Assembly: GCA_030704615.1 (NCBI GenBank)
Contig: CM060731.1
Location: 81,820,756-81,884,755 of the forward strand
Reading direction: 5' to 3'
DNA length: 64,000 nucleotides
Source: Takakia lepidozioides
Lineage: Eukaryota; Streptophyta; Takakiopsida; Takakiales; Takakiaceae
The notes beneath the pieces were generated by a model. The model searched no databases, had not been told where the DNA came from, and saw only the letters and a list, made by a program, of their open reading frames with translations. Position numbers and translations under genes: made by a program. This document shows positions 36,415-47,169 of this stretch, one piece after another. Numbering within the stretch: the stretch's first letter is position 1; each line of letters opens with the position of its first letter.

Positions 36415-37106
36415 CGTCTCTACAGAATCCAGGGTTGCAAAGACAATATGGAGAAGAAGGAAAAAAAGGGGCTACGGTTGTTTCAGCGCAAGGCCTTCCA
36501 CGCCAAGATGATCGCTCGGATTGACCTATGCGCCACATGCTCATTCCACATGCATGGCGAACACGTGTCCATCTAACCGTTATGTATATCTCCGGAAATT
36601 ATTTTTTCCTCATCCACCGAAATTCGTTCGGGTCCACCTCTCATCCGAAAAAGTTCATTGATGAGTAATAGCTTTTGGGATGTTTCAGAGGAATGTGAAG
36701 TATATACAGTTGTACAGCGGTGCAAGTGCCGTTAAAATTGAATGGAAATGGGCATCTCATCTGGAATCTCTGACATGACAGGCAAATGGCGGCTCTGTCA
36801 GTGAATCTTGCTGAGTTGGTTGTCCAATGCACTGGTGGGGCACCTCTGATAAAACAGTTGCATTCTTTGATTAGGGCTGACATTATCCACTCCGCATTTG
36901 GGCACTCTGCGACCGTCCACTTGGGTCGCATGGGGACACATTTCTACGATGTGCCGAACCGCGTTAGGAGACCTGCAAACGGGTGCGACACCTGCAACTG
37001 TGTGTAAGGACGTCATCTATACAGCCAAAAAACTCCGCTCTAGTACAACCTGCAATCAGAAGCAACGTCGGACTGTGAACTGTTCGTTTTGAAGCAACAT
37101 TGACAG
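36415..37106. promoter_or_regulatory. Intergenic region between divergent genes of copy 1
   Basis: It separates the start of the ParB-methyltransferase-like gene (36414, minus) from the start of the transposase gene (37107, plus). If the gene calls hold, it must contain both promoters. No TATA box or palindrome of the intronic family was seen here. The open frames in it carry no motif. Confidence 0.4.
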
Positions 37107-37600
37107 ATGGCTTCCCAGCCCATGGGCTCCATTGACGCGGACTTCTTCAATGAGGACCACCCTGTTCCCTTTTCTTACGAGGTGGAAGATGACGGTTTTG
37201 CGGTGGTGCATGAACACGTGCTCGCAACGCAGTTTCGGTTGGAAAATGGAACTCTATTCCTTGAAAGGGAAGTTTACGATGCCAATGGAAAACTGCTCAA
37301 GTACGCGTTCCAGAAACCTTCGCATACTGCACCAACCACACAATGGAGAGTGACTCCAGGTAGATACAGGGTGCTCAGTGCTCCTCGGAGACAGTCTGCA
37401 GGATCGTTCGTTACTCCTGGCACGGCAGCATCAGTGGCCCAAGGAAAAACACCCGTGGTTGTCAAGAAGGAGTCAAGTACCGTTAACACTGTAGTTGAAC
37501 TTTCGGACTCATCCTCCGATGACGCCTGTGAAATACTGCCCGTGGATCAGCCATGTCCACATCAGGAAGCAGACACTACAACAGATTGCGGCTTTTACGT
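37107..37600 (+). pseudogene. SWIM/MULE-like transposase copy 1, N-terminal part
   Basis: From ATG 37107 (MASQPMGSIDADFFNEDH). It matches the N-terminus of the transposase at the right edge: VVHEHVL, REVYDANGKLL against KEVYDEDGNLD, WRVTPGRYRVL against WRVLPGTYRVL, RRQSAGSFVTPGTAASV against RRQSAGSVVTPGTAASV, and an acidic LSDSSSDD patch. Homology ends near CEILPVDQPC (about 37560). The frame stops at 37611 inside foreign sequence. The next about 350 residues of the family, including its Cys/His-rich part, are missing. The gene resumes at 42346. Confidence 0.78.
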
Positions 37601-40600
37601 CTCTGTGTTATGACTGCAAATGCAATTATGGAAGCCATTTACGACTTCCTGACTCTGAAGATGTAAAAGCCTAGTCAGTTGTGACATGGCAGATATGACT
37701 CTCCAGGTTGGCTGTGACGTGGCGCCTGAGCAGCTGTGGGGGTAGTCATACACGCTGGCTTTACTGAATGACTGAACGGACAGTGTAGTCCATGTCAGCG
37801 GTTGTGCAAGAGTGGCACGTGCTCAATACAGGAAATGACACGTGGCAGAATGTTCGCTCTCCATGACGGCGAACTATAACTACGGGCGTGCTAATCCGGT
37901 TGCAACACGTGGTGCGTTGCAATTTTTACACGTGGTCCCTGAGCAGATTGACATGTGTCATGATGGGTGTTTTTTTGGGTGTATTGCTATTTTTTTACAT
38001 ATTTGTATTTCTGCCACGTGGTGTAGTACTATTGAAGAGTGAAAATAGATGTAGTCATTATTATAACTATGATAGCAGTCGTGTACATGTCTATTACAAC
38101 AATGAAATATAATATATAATACAAAGAGAACAAGGCAGCAAGACATAACTGCAACAAGCTTAGCAAAACCAAGAGATTGTACACCATCTCTATTTACCAA
38201 TCTATTTATCATTATCATTTTTGTCGCGATCTAAAAATACATAAAATAGTCACATGTTCTCATGTGAATTATATTGTCTAACTATAACACTTTGAAAAGT
38301 GTTCACCTAGAATCTTCTGACTACTCATGTATTCCATCAATCTGCAACCCATCAAAAACTAAGGCTTGCATGGCTTTAAGAATTACTACAGCAAGGACAT
38401 CTGTTTGTTTTCCAAGTTCTTGCATAAGATGCACCAACCAACATTGCATTGTGAGACACTCACTCGCTATACTCCAAAGCGTCCAGGGAAGGTCACTGAG
38501 CAACCTGCCAAGGCGGAAACAATTAAGAGAATTATCTAATACCATATATGAAAAACCAATGCCAGTGTTGTTTATGGTAACTTCTATCCCATGGACTCGT
38601 AAACAAACCAAAGCAAAAAGGTTGGTGTGTGTTGGCGAAGTCGTCAGATACTTCACAAATAAACATGCACTAAAAATGAGAGCCAGGAGGATAGGAAGGT
38701 CACTCACATTTATACAAAGACGTCTTGCCCATTGCCCAGCACACTGCGTCACCCACACTCTATCTCTACTCCTTCAGCTATCCATGCCTCTGCACAAATC
38801 AAGCATTCATCCTTGCCTTGCTGCTAGCAGCTGACAATGACAGCCTACATTTGTTCTAGGAAACACCCAACTCAGCGTAGCACACTAGTTCCTATGCTGA
38901 ATTGCGTCTGCTACTCTCTGAAATGTAGCAGGCATTCACCTTTCTGCCCCGGTTGACCCATCAGTGACTGGTCTCAGATAAGTATTCATTCCACAACTTC
39001 TCCTCATCTCGGTTACCTATTTTTTGACACTTTTCTGTTGTCACATTGGAGTATCATGTCAAAGTCACTCCAAACTAGATTCACTCAACCAGCTAACTTG
39101 CAGAATTGAACATGTAAATTTAGGGCCGATTCTGATAAGAGGGAAAAACAGGGTGAAATGTGTTGAAGAAGATGCCTTCATTAGCAGTGCCTGATTTTAT
39201 CACTTGTGCCGCTGCTGCCAGTTGACCATCTACCCATGCAGGTTTCTTGTAGCTTTTGAGAATCACAGGTAATTTTGTGCTTGAAATCTGGCCCTCTTGG
39301 ATGAATCTGGACCCACACGAAATCCCTGCTCCTTCAGCTATCCATGCCTCTGCACAAATCATGCATACATCCTCGCCTTGCTGCTAGCAGCTGACAATGA
39401 TAGCCTAGAATTGTCAAAGCAAACACTAGCAGGGAAAACAGGGTGAAATATGTTGAAGAAGGTACCTTCACCCGTTTCCCCATCATTTGCTTTCAGGTGT
39501 CCAAAGCCCCATCCCGCGCTCCTACTCTGCACACCCTGCAAGCATCGCATTCCACAACACCACATCTGGTTCAGCCATAGTGTTGAACACTCCCTTGGCA
39601 TCCTCAATGCTCCCACATTTAGCATACATGGCCACCAGAGCAATGTTTAGGATGACATCTGGTACAATTGCAGATTTGATGGTGTCACCAGGGATCTCTT
39701 TGCCCTTTTCTAAGGCTGTCAGACGCACTGCAAACGCACACAAACGTTATGTCGGCGGCCTTCACCCCTTCCCCCATCATTTGCTCAAAGGTTGGAGCCT
39801 CCCCAGTTGTGCATACCCTGCAAGCATCGCACTCCACGACACCACATCTCGTTCAACCACAATGTTGAACACTCCCTTGGCATCCTCGATGCACCCACAT
39901 TTGGCATACATGTCCACTAGGGCAGGGGCAGTATTCAGAAGGACATGTGGTAATTTGACAGGCATTCACCTCCTGACTTGGCTATTCCCAACCCATCCTG
40001 CCATTGGCAACAGATTCCACAGAAACTGATAGTTGTCTGTTTGACTGTATAACTATGTATCTCTTGCTTTCTTACAGCTTGTACTGTGACACGCGTAATG
40101 CTCTTGCTGTATTGAATCACTTCACGCCTTCAGGTTTCAGAACAAACATTACCGTCTTTCTTTATCAGACACGTGCACCAAGACAGAATCTCACCAAAAG
40201 ATTGTTGGTGTTCAATAGTACCATACATGAAGATAACTAGCACCAAAAGGGCATATGAAGCTTACACTGCTCTCCACTGGTATTAACCTGCACTAGGACT
40301 TTCAATGGCTGTCTTCCAGTCCACCCATGGCCCGCTGTAAATGGCTTGCAACCTACAAATTTTCAAGAGAGCTGATTACCATGAAAATTTCAAAATTGGA
40401 TTTACAAACCTAATAATTCAAGCATAATCAGCATTCAAGCTAAGGAAGCTTTACAAGCATCGTGTTGCGAGTAAAGCCTTTGCAATGTCACCAGGAAATC
40501 CCTGGCTGAATGGATGAAACTGAAATAATGGAGCTTGAAATCTGGCCCTCTTGGACGAATTTGGGCCCACACTCTATCCCTGCTCCTTCAGCTATCTATG

Positions 40601-40737
40601 CCTCTGCACAAAATCATGCATACATCCTTGCCTTCCTGCTAGCAGCTGACAATGACAGCCTAGAATTGTTCCAACAAACACCCCCAACCCTACTATCAAC
40701 AAGCAATGAGCTAACTTACAAAATTCAATATGCATCT
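37601..40737. other. Foreign block splitting the transposase gene, left part
   Basis: No intact gene. The block contains a PPR fragment (39420-39965) and three copies of a segment around CTCCTTCAGCTATC.ATGCCTCTGC (38766, 39329, 40584). These run into TGACAATGACAGCCTA, and two of them also lie near the GGCC..TCTGAT.AGAGGG..AAAACAGG motif of the following tandem array. The first 400 bp is rich in CACGTGG. Confidence 0.55.
39420..39965 (-). pseudogene. Captured pentatricopeptide-repeat (PPR) gene fragment
   Basis: Minus-strand reading gives two successive PLS-type PPR stretches: [20 protein letters not shown], then [16 protein letters not shown], then a damaged GEGVKAADITFVCV. After a frameshift come [29 protein letters not shown] and PDVVLWNAMLAGCAE. 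These are textbook plant organelle-RNA PPR motifs. Stops and shifts break it. Its position inside a split transposase gene suggests capture of a host gene piece, as MULE-type elements do. Confidence 0.82.
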
Positions 40738-42345
40738 CAGGGCCGAGTCTGATGAGAGGGCAAAACAGGCTGAAATAGGTCGAAGAAGAACCTGTGCCCT
40801 CACCACACTGTCCTTGATCTTGTGTCATGACCCATGGAGGATTTGACCGACAAAAGGACCTCTTGTGTGTGATGCTTGTGTCTGTAGTCAGGTAATGTCG
40901 GATTGGTCAGTGAGAACCTGCACCACGGTGCAGCTGAGCAGGCAGACATTGAAATACGGCCTGCTAAGACCAAGCTGACTCTCCCAAGAACCTTATAAAC
41001 ATCAGGAAGAATATCAAATCATGGTACTAATAGGAGCCAACAACCCACATTTGCAGGATGGACAAACTTCTCACATCGTACATTAAGAAAAAGCCACACT
41101 TTGTGATTGCGGTTGTCGCACCCTCGTGAAGGATCTTTAAAAAGCTCATGCCAGCTCTATTCCATGATTCAAATTCAGGGCAGAGTCTGATGAGAGGGCA
41201 AAACAGGCTGAAATAGGTCGAAGAAGAAGGTGCCCTCACCACATTGTCCTCGACCTTGTGTCATGACCCATGGAGGATTTGACTGAACATGAACCCAAGA
41301 TGACCTCTAGTGTGTGCTGCTTGTGTCCGTAGTTAGGTAATGTCGGATTGGTCAGTGAGAACCACCACGGTGCAGCTGAGTGGGAGAGATTGAAACACGG
41401 CCTGCTAAGACCAAGCTAACTCTCCCAAGAACCTTGTAAACATCAGGAAGAATACCAAATCATGGTACTAACAGGAGCCAACAACCCACATTTGCAAGAT
41501 GGACAAACTTCTTCACATAATACATTAAGAAAAAGCCACACTTTGCGATTGCGGTTGTCGCACCCTCGTGAAGGATCTTTAAAAAACTCATGCCAGCTCT
41601 ATTCCATGATTCAAATTCAGGGCCGAGTCTGATGAGAGGGCAAAACAGGCTGAAATAGGTTGAAGAAGAAGGTGCCCTCACCACATTGTCCTCGACCTTG
41701 TGTCATGACCCATGGAGGATTTGACTGAACATGAACCCAAGATGACCTCTAGTGTGTGCTGCTTGTGTCTGTAGTTAGGTAATGTCGGATTGGTCAGTGA
41801 GAACCTGCACCACGGTGCAGCTGAGCAGACAGACATTGAAACACGGCCTGCTAAGACCAAGTTGACTCTCCCAAGAACCTTATAAACATCAGGAAGAATA
41901 TCAAATCATGGTACTAACAGGAGCCAACAACCCACATTTGCAGGATGGACAAACTTCTTCACATCATACATTAAGAAAAAGCCACACTTTGCGATTGCGG
42001 TTGTCGCACCCTCGTGAAGGATCTTTAAAAAGCTCATGCCAGCTCTGTTCAATGATTCAAATTCAGGGCCGAGTCTGATGAGAGGGCAAAACAGGCTGAA
42101 ATAGGTCGAAGAAGAAGGTTCCCTCACCACATTGTCCTCGACCTTGTGTCATGACCCATGGAGGATTTGACTGAACATGAACCCAAGATGACCTCTAGTG
42201 TGTGCTGCTTGTGTCTGAAGTTAGGTAATGTCGGATTGGTCAGTGAGAACCACCACGGTGCAGCTGAGTGGGCAGAGATTGAAACACGGCCTACTAAGAC
42301 CAAGCTAACTCTCCCAAGAACCTTGTAAACATCAGGAAGAATACC
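40738..42345. repeat. Tandem array, about 440-bp unit, 3.6 copies
   Basis: The phrase GAGTCTGATGAGAGGGCAAA recurs at about 40745, 41180, 41625 and 42072, a period of 434-446 bp. Each unit has the same order: CCTTGTGTCATGACCCATGG, GGTAATGTCGGATTGGTCAG, AACATCAGGAAGAATA and GAGCCAACAACCCACATTTG. The last unit is cut at AGGAAGAATACC|AGCGGAG, where transposase coding sequence resumes. Repeated minus-strand open frames (MVRAPSSSTYFSLFCPLIRL..) follow from the repeat and are not claimed as genes. Confidence 0.88.
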
Positions 42346-44409
42346 AGCGGAGTCAGCCTGGTTAAACGTATGCAGAAGGGTGGCAATCTAGGCAACTGCT
42401 TCTTTATGTTCGATCACGTCAAGAGGGTTAAAGACTGGACCACAATGGCATGTCATGTTTACGACCCTGTGTACCAGCGTGTCATGACAATTGCAGTGTG
42501 TGACATGCAGTCAGAGGACACAGATTCACAGCAGCTCATGTGGGAAGCTCTCATTCGTGTTATGGCCTCCAATGGTCTCCCATCTCCCAATTTTGTTGGT
42601 TTCATGGCCGACAGTGCTCAAGCTAACTTCAATGCTGTCCGCATTGTATTCGGGACGGGAGATCCGAAAGTGCCAATGCCTGGAAGAGAACGTACGTGTC
42701 TTTTCCATTGGACACAATCCCTGGATAAACACACAAAGGCAGACATCAAGCCAGATATGTAGAGTATGCATCGTCAACTGTGCAAACAGTACAAAGACGC
42801 CAAAACTATGGGGGAAGCGAATACATTGTTCTAGACAATTCGTGCCTGGTGGTACTCATCTGAAGCGGCATCGGAGGACAGCATGAGGGCACTGGAAGAC
42901 TGGTTTGCATTTTGGCACTTCCGTTACCGACAGTGGGGAGCGGCCATGACAACGGTGAGCGGTTTGCATTCACCTTCATTTGGGTGCTTTGGATATATCT
43001 TTCAGGGTCCCATTCTAATATCGGCTTTGTGTTTTTCTGCCTTGCAGCATATGTCCATTGAGGAGATGGCGGACATGCCGTCTTGCAATCTAGCGGAGAC
43101 AATGCACAATGTCTGGTTGCAGCAATCCGGCAAAAAGGGAAGAGATTTGTATGCGGCTACGGCCGATGACCTTATCCGTGCTCTGCAGCAGCAAACCAGA
43201 TACAGGTCATTCTTGAGGGGTGGCCTTGGAAGCAAAGGCCCGGACAAGAGCGAGTTGATGTTGCGGGCAGCCCGAAGATCGGGGGATCCCAGCAAAATAG
43301 CGCGGGCAGTGAGCACATGTGCAGATGGCACCCCTCTCGTGGGAAGAGTTCCCCATCTGGAAGGCGAAGAGAGATTCGGGTCTTGCAAACGGAAATTGGA
43401 TACCCCTCCCGGATCGGATGCAGACTCCCATAGGGCGGACAGGGTCAACTTCTCAACGCCACATGTTCCCTTGGATCAGAGATGGAATTGCGGAACATCC
43501 ACAGGTGAGGGCCATTCTGCCCCAGACCGGACCCCTGCATCAACCACTGTCACTACAATGGTTGAAGACCAGAACGTGGTGCGGCATGTAATAGAGTCCA
43601 TGTGCTTGGATGAGGTTTGGCATATAGAACGCACAAGTGCTGGATCGCGTGTGAAATGCGCGGCGATCAGGGCCACCAATCATGAAAAATGTACATCATT
43701 AATATCCAGAGGGAAAGAACGCACTGCAGCTCCTACATTCACTGGTTTAGAGACAAAGAACCACAAGTTTTGGTTTTGCGCTGACAATTGCGGGAGATGT
43801 GTGCATGGGACAGTGAGGCCCTCCATGGTGAGGAAGCCTACTCCACCAACCGTGTGGCCTGTGAAGATAGGCACAGGTCTCACTCACCAAGAGATCGCAA
43901 TGCTGGAAGAGGCAGGTTTCTCCCTAGCCAAACATTCCATTACGCGTGAAGGTGCTTCAAGTACAAGCGGTTCATGGGTACCTCCGCTTGACGCTCACTT
44001 GTGGCCAACCAGACGGAATGGGAAGTTGGTTCGACGATTCCCTCCAACCGCAGAACACTATGGCAAAATCGAGTCCGCGAGAATGCTTCACGCTCGTGTT
44101 GCGGGAACAATGGAAGTGCCTGATCCAGGGTATGGTCGGGTCTTCACCATGATCTCATCCGCATCTGCGCTGCAGGACAAGATGTACGACATCACTGTTT
44201 CCAATTTTCCAAATTGTACCTGTCCTGATTTTGTTGGTATGCTTTCAAGTAGTTTGGGAAAGAGAAGGAAGTTCATACCGTGCAAACACCTTTACTTTGT
44301 CTTCTTGAGAAGGATGGTTTGTGATCCAAAGCGGGACTTCTTCATTCACCGAGCCACTATGAGTTTCAACGAAGTCAACACACTTCTACAGCGAGATACA
44401 AGCCCATAG
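42346..44409 (+). pseudogene. SWIM/MULE-like transposase copy 1, catalytic and C-terminal part
   Basis: It resumes at SGVSLVKRMQKGGNLG. DDE core: FMFDHVKRV (first Asp), FVGFMADSAQANFNAV (second Asp), RTCLFHW (C..H of the MULE insertion) and SCNLAETMHNVW (Glu). An intron at 42956-43047 (GTGAGC..CAG) separates AAMTT from HMSIEEMADM, as in the right-edge copy. The SWIM finger NCTCPDF..CKHLYF is at about 44210-44300; SWIM fingers bind DNA or protein. Two stops, TAG 42760 and TAG 42832, fall at a Gln in the sister copy and its equivalent (CAG to TAG). This copy keeps about 90 residues (LTHQEIAML.. to MISSAS) that the right-edge copy lacks. Confidence 0.82.
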
Positions 44410-44612
44410 AAAGCATTCACTTGACACTCCGAAATCTGTGTTTTCCTTGACTACAACTTGTAATGGAATGACTGTTCAAGTCCAGTGTCTCTCAATGTAT
44501 GTCGTCTAACATCTTTGCTATGCGTGGGTCAATGCATTTGTCGCATTGGTTTGTCATTTTGTTTTCATTAGCAAGCACAAGAAACTACCTTCAGATAGAC
44601 AGATGATCAAAT

Positions 44613-44866
44613 CAACCTCGTGTTAACACGAGGTTTACTTGGAGTTTTCCAAATCCCCCTTGTGCCGACACAAGGTTGATTTTAGTTCTAAGAAAAGAAC
44701 ACCGTGTCAACACGAGGTTGATTCGGAGAACACGAGGTTGATATGAAGTTCTCCGAATCAACCTCGTGTTGACACGATGTTGATTTTAGTTCCAGGAAAA
44801 CAACCTCGTGTTAACACAACGTTCATTTCAGTTCTAGGAAATGAAGCTCATGTTAACAGAAGGTTG
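44613..44866. repeat. Six palindromes downstream of the transposase, GTYRAC core
   Basis: Units start at 44613, 44655, about 44699, 44759, 44801 and 44843. Ideal half-site CAACCTCGTGT around a 2-bp centre, a variant of the intronic family at 32685-35901. The six central bases are GTTAAC, GTCAAC or GTTGAC in five of six. Their presence on both flanks of copy 1 supports one element from about 30.5 to 44.9 kb. Confidence 0.82.
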
Positions 44867-44934
44867 AACTCCAGGAAAGCCCAAAACCCTTCATCCATTT
44901 CACCTTCATGTGGTGATATCAGCAGTTGGGGGCC

Positions 44935-45065
44935 CCATGGTTATAGGCCCACCTTCTTTGTGGTGACGTGGCATGACCTGGACCAGGCTCACGCCATGTC
45001 TGCATCAGCGCCACGTCATCATTGTGTGAGCGTACGCTCACGCGCTCACGCGCCAGGCTCACGCG
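44935..45065. repeat. Element-end motif with GCTCAC stem-loops
   Basis: CCATGGTTATAGG (44935-44947) resembles the left-type end CCACGGAAATAGG at 50761. Just inside are TGACGTGGCATGACCTGG..CCAGGCTCACGCC and GTGAGCGTACGCTCAC, which parallel the subterminal stems at 29995-30030 and 60330-60410. The element it began is not identified, because retrotransposon coding sequence follows at once. Confidence 0.4.
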
Positions 45066-45079
45066 GTAGCGTCGTTGCC

Positions 45080-45673
45080 ATGGTGACACCTGGAGTTGTC
45101 ATGTTAGGCAACCAGGATGGCATTTTCTGTTTGTGTGGATTGACAGGCAAGAGGTACCGGCCACTGCGGGTTTTGTTGGACTCGGGAGCTAAGCCATTGA
45201 TGCTGGGCAGAGCTGCTATTGCAGGCTTGGGCCTCATGGAGGCGGATATGGAGTCGTGCCCTTTCCAGATACAGACATCTCTGGGAGGATCAGAGCAGAC
45301 TCGGGGCATGACACGGTGTGAGTTGGCTATCAAACTACAGCTGGATCAACCTATAGATGGCTCAGTGATGAGAACCAAGGCCATTGTGACAGACGCGGTC
45401 TCGTACGATGTCCTTGTTGGTGGGGCAATGTTGTACCCCATGGGCTTCACCCTGGATTTTTGGGAGGAGTCAGCTTCTTATAGGCCTGGATGGCAGTCAG
45501 GGGAGGGCCGGCGTGTGCAGCTCCCTGTGATGTTCATAGGAGGAGTTACGGTTGCCCAGCAAGGCAAGATGCCGATACTGGCAGCATTCACAACTGCAGT
45601 GAGTTGGCCTGGAAAGTTGCTTAAGGGCAACGCTCATTTCAGAGGATGTGTCACCTCCAAGAGAGCAGGATAA
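45080..45673 (+). pseudogene. Retrotransposon aspartic protease region
   Basis: The frame from MVTPGVVMLGNQDGIFCLCG contains LRVLLDSGAKPLMLGRAAIA, the DSGA active-site loop of a retropepsin, and later AIVTDAVSYDVLVGGAMLY, the usual second strand pair (..DVLLG). It would process the polyprotein. It reads directly toward the methyltransferase domain, which begins in an overlapping frame at 45648. Gag was not recognised upstream. Confidence 0.72.
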
Positions 45674-46900
45674 CATGTATGGTATGGCGGAGTTGTCTGC
45701 CATGGTTGCTCACACTCCATTGTGGGGCTCGAGCAAGGATTTGCAGCGGGTTGCTGATTGTCGTGTGCAACAAGCCTGGGTAGAGGCTTTTGTACCGTCA
45801 GGAGAGGAGGACAGTGCGGGGATTGCACCAGGACCACCTCAGTTGTTACCATTGGACACCACACCGATCGTGTGGCAGTGTCCGGATGAAGGCATTTGCC
45901 TTCTGGACTTGTTTGGCGGGATCAGCACCGGGTTGGCTGCTGTTCTACAGGCAGGTATACGAGTTCGGCATCACCTGTATGTGGAGAGGGATGAGACCGC
46001 ACGATGCGTCTCCCTACGCCATGTTGCTCAGTTGGTGCAGCAGTACCCTGAGTTGTTGCCGATGTCTGCAGTTCGTGGATATCAGCAGGCCTTGCCAGCA
46101 GACATTTCGTTGCTGGAGGCGCAGGATTTGGAGCGGGTTGGCTCCATTGATCTGGTAGTGGCAGATTGGCCCTGCCAAGGGCATTCATCAGCCGGGCATG
46201 GCAATGGATTGCGAGACTCGAGGTCGGGTCTGTTTTGGGAGATGGTGCAAGTTTTGCGCCACTTAGAGCTTCATCAAGCTGTATCTCCAACATACATCTT
46301 AGAGAATGTGCCACTGATGGGCGATTCTCGGGCCAGGGTGATGGCCAGTGTGCACCAAGTCCGGTCATGGCTTGGGTTAGTAGTGTTGCTGGATGCAGCT
46401 ACAGTGGGGTCACGGGCTCACGTCCACGGCTATGGTGGACTAACTTGATGCCACCCGCACTGCCCAAGCGTGCATTTGATAGGGTGCAGCGGTCAGCACA
46501 CCTCACAGTGGATAGCATTTTGGACACAGGGAGGCAGTCTCAGCGCGTGAGACACGATGACCGTTCGCCTTTGGCAGTGGTCAACAAGGTGGATCAACCA
46601 CGAGCAGCACTACCTACACTGCTCAGCTTCCCATGATTGCATGCTTTCCGGGATAGTGGACCTGGTCTCCTGTGGGATGCTCAACTGCAGCAGTTAGTAG
46701 AGCCTAATGTCGACGAGCGAGAGCGGGCTATGGGTTTTTCCACTGGGACCACGGCGGTGTCTTCTCTTTCTGAGGCATCACGTCGTTAGGTGTTGGGGCA
46801 AGCGATGGATCTCAATTGCTTGACCTGGATTATCAGCTTGGCTAAGGCTGAGCAACGTAGAGTGCGGAGTACACTTCCCTTGACGGTCTCTCTGCCTACC
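45648..46900 (+). pseudogene. Dnmt3-like cytosine-C5 DNA methyltransferase inside a retrotransposon
   Basis: Motifs occur in canonical order: I ICLLDLFGGISTGLAAVL (AdoMet loop), II LYVERDETARCV, IV IDLVVADWPCQGHSS with the catalytic Pro-Cys, VI TYILENVP with the catalytic ENV, VIII RPRLWWTNL after a one-base frameshift near 46415, and IX/X DERERAMGF..GTT and LGQAMDLNCL (46700-46830). The unrearranged order and SRA.RPRLWW resemble animal-type Dnmt3 and not plant DRM. Stops: TGA 46634 (fits CGA) and TAG 46787 (fits CAG). It would add 5-methyl groups to cytosine in DNA. It sits after the protease and before RNase H/integrase remnants. All catalytic residues survive, but the frame does not. Confidence 0.85.
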
Positions 46901-47169
46901 GAGACGGTACAAGCAGTGAGTGGGGGCGAGCCGGTGAGGACCACAAGGTGTAGACATCCATGGCACACGTGGGAGGTGCTCGAGGTTCAGAGGGGGTTGG
47001 CAGCCAAGACGGCTATGATGGATGAGGTTGGGGATTCTTCTCGAGTTGAGGAGGTCCTCAAGGATGAGAGGATGGGGCAGGATGAGGCCTTGTCATTGAC
47101 TGAGCAGGCATGGAGTACTGCTCAAGAGGTTGCGGCAACCACGGGACGCGTCCTCTACCTCTAAGTCTG

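Larger units (their letters stand above)
30479..44866. mobile_element. Two-gene mobile system, copy 1 (ParB/methyltransferase plus SWIM transposase)
   Basis: A minus-strand ParB-methyltransferase-like gene (36414-30479) and a plus-strand transposase gene (37107-44409) face each other across about 0.7 kb. One family of 24-bp palindromes lies in the introns of the first and downstream of the second, which ties both halves into one unit. The transposase gene is split by a 4.7-kb foreign block. Outer ends were not found with confidence. The same gene pairing recurs at 50758-60472. Confidence 0.6.

Noticed and set aside
38274-42130. Repeated MVRAPSSSTYFSLFCPLIRL open frames as a gene family
   Set aside because: They recur with the exact period of the 440-bp DNA repeat and start at arbitrary points of the unit.
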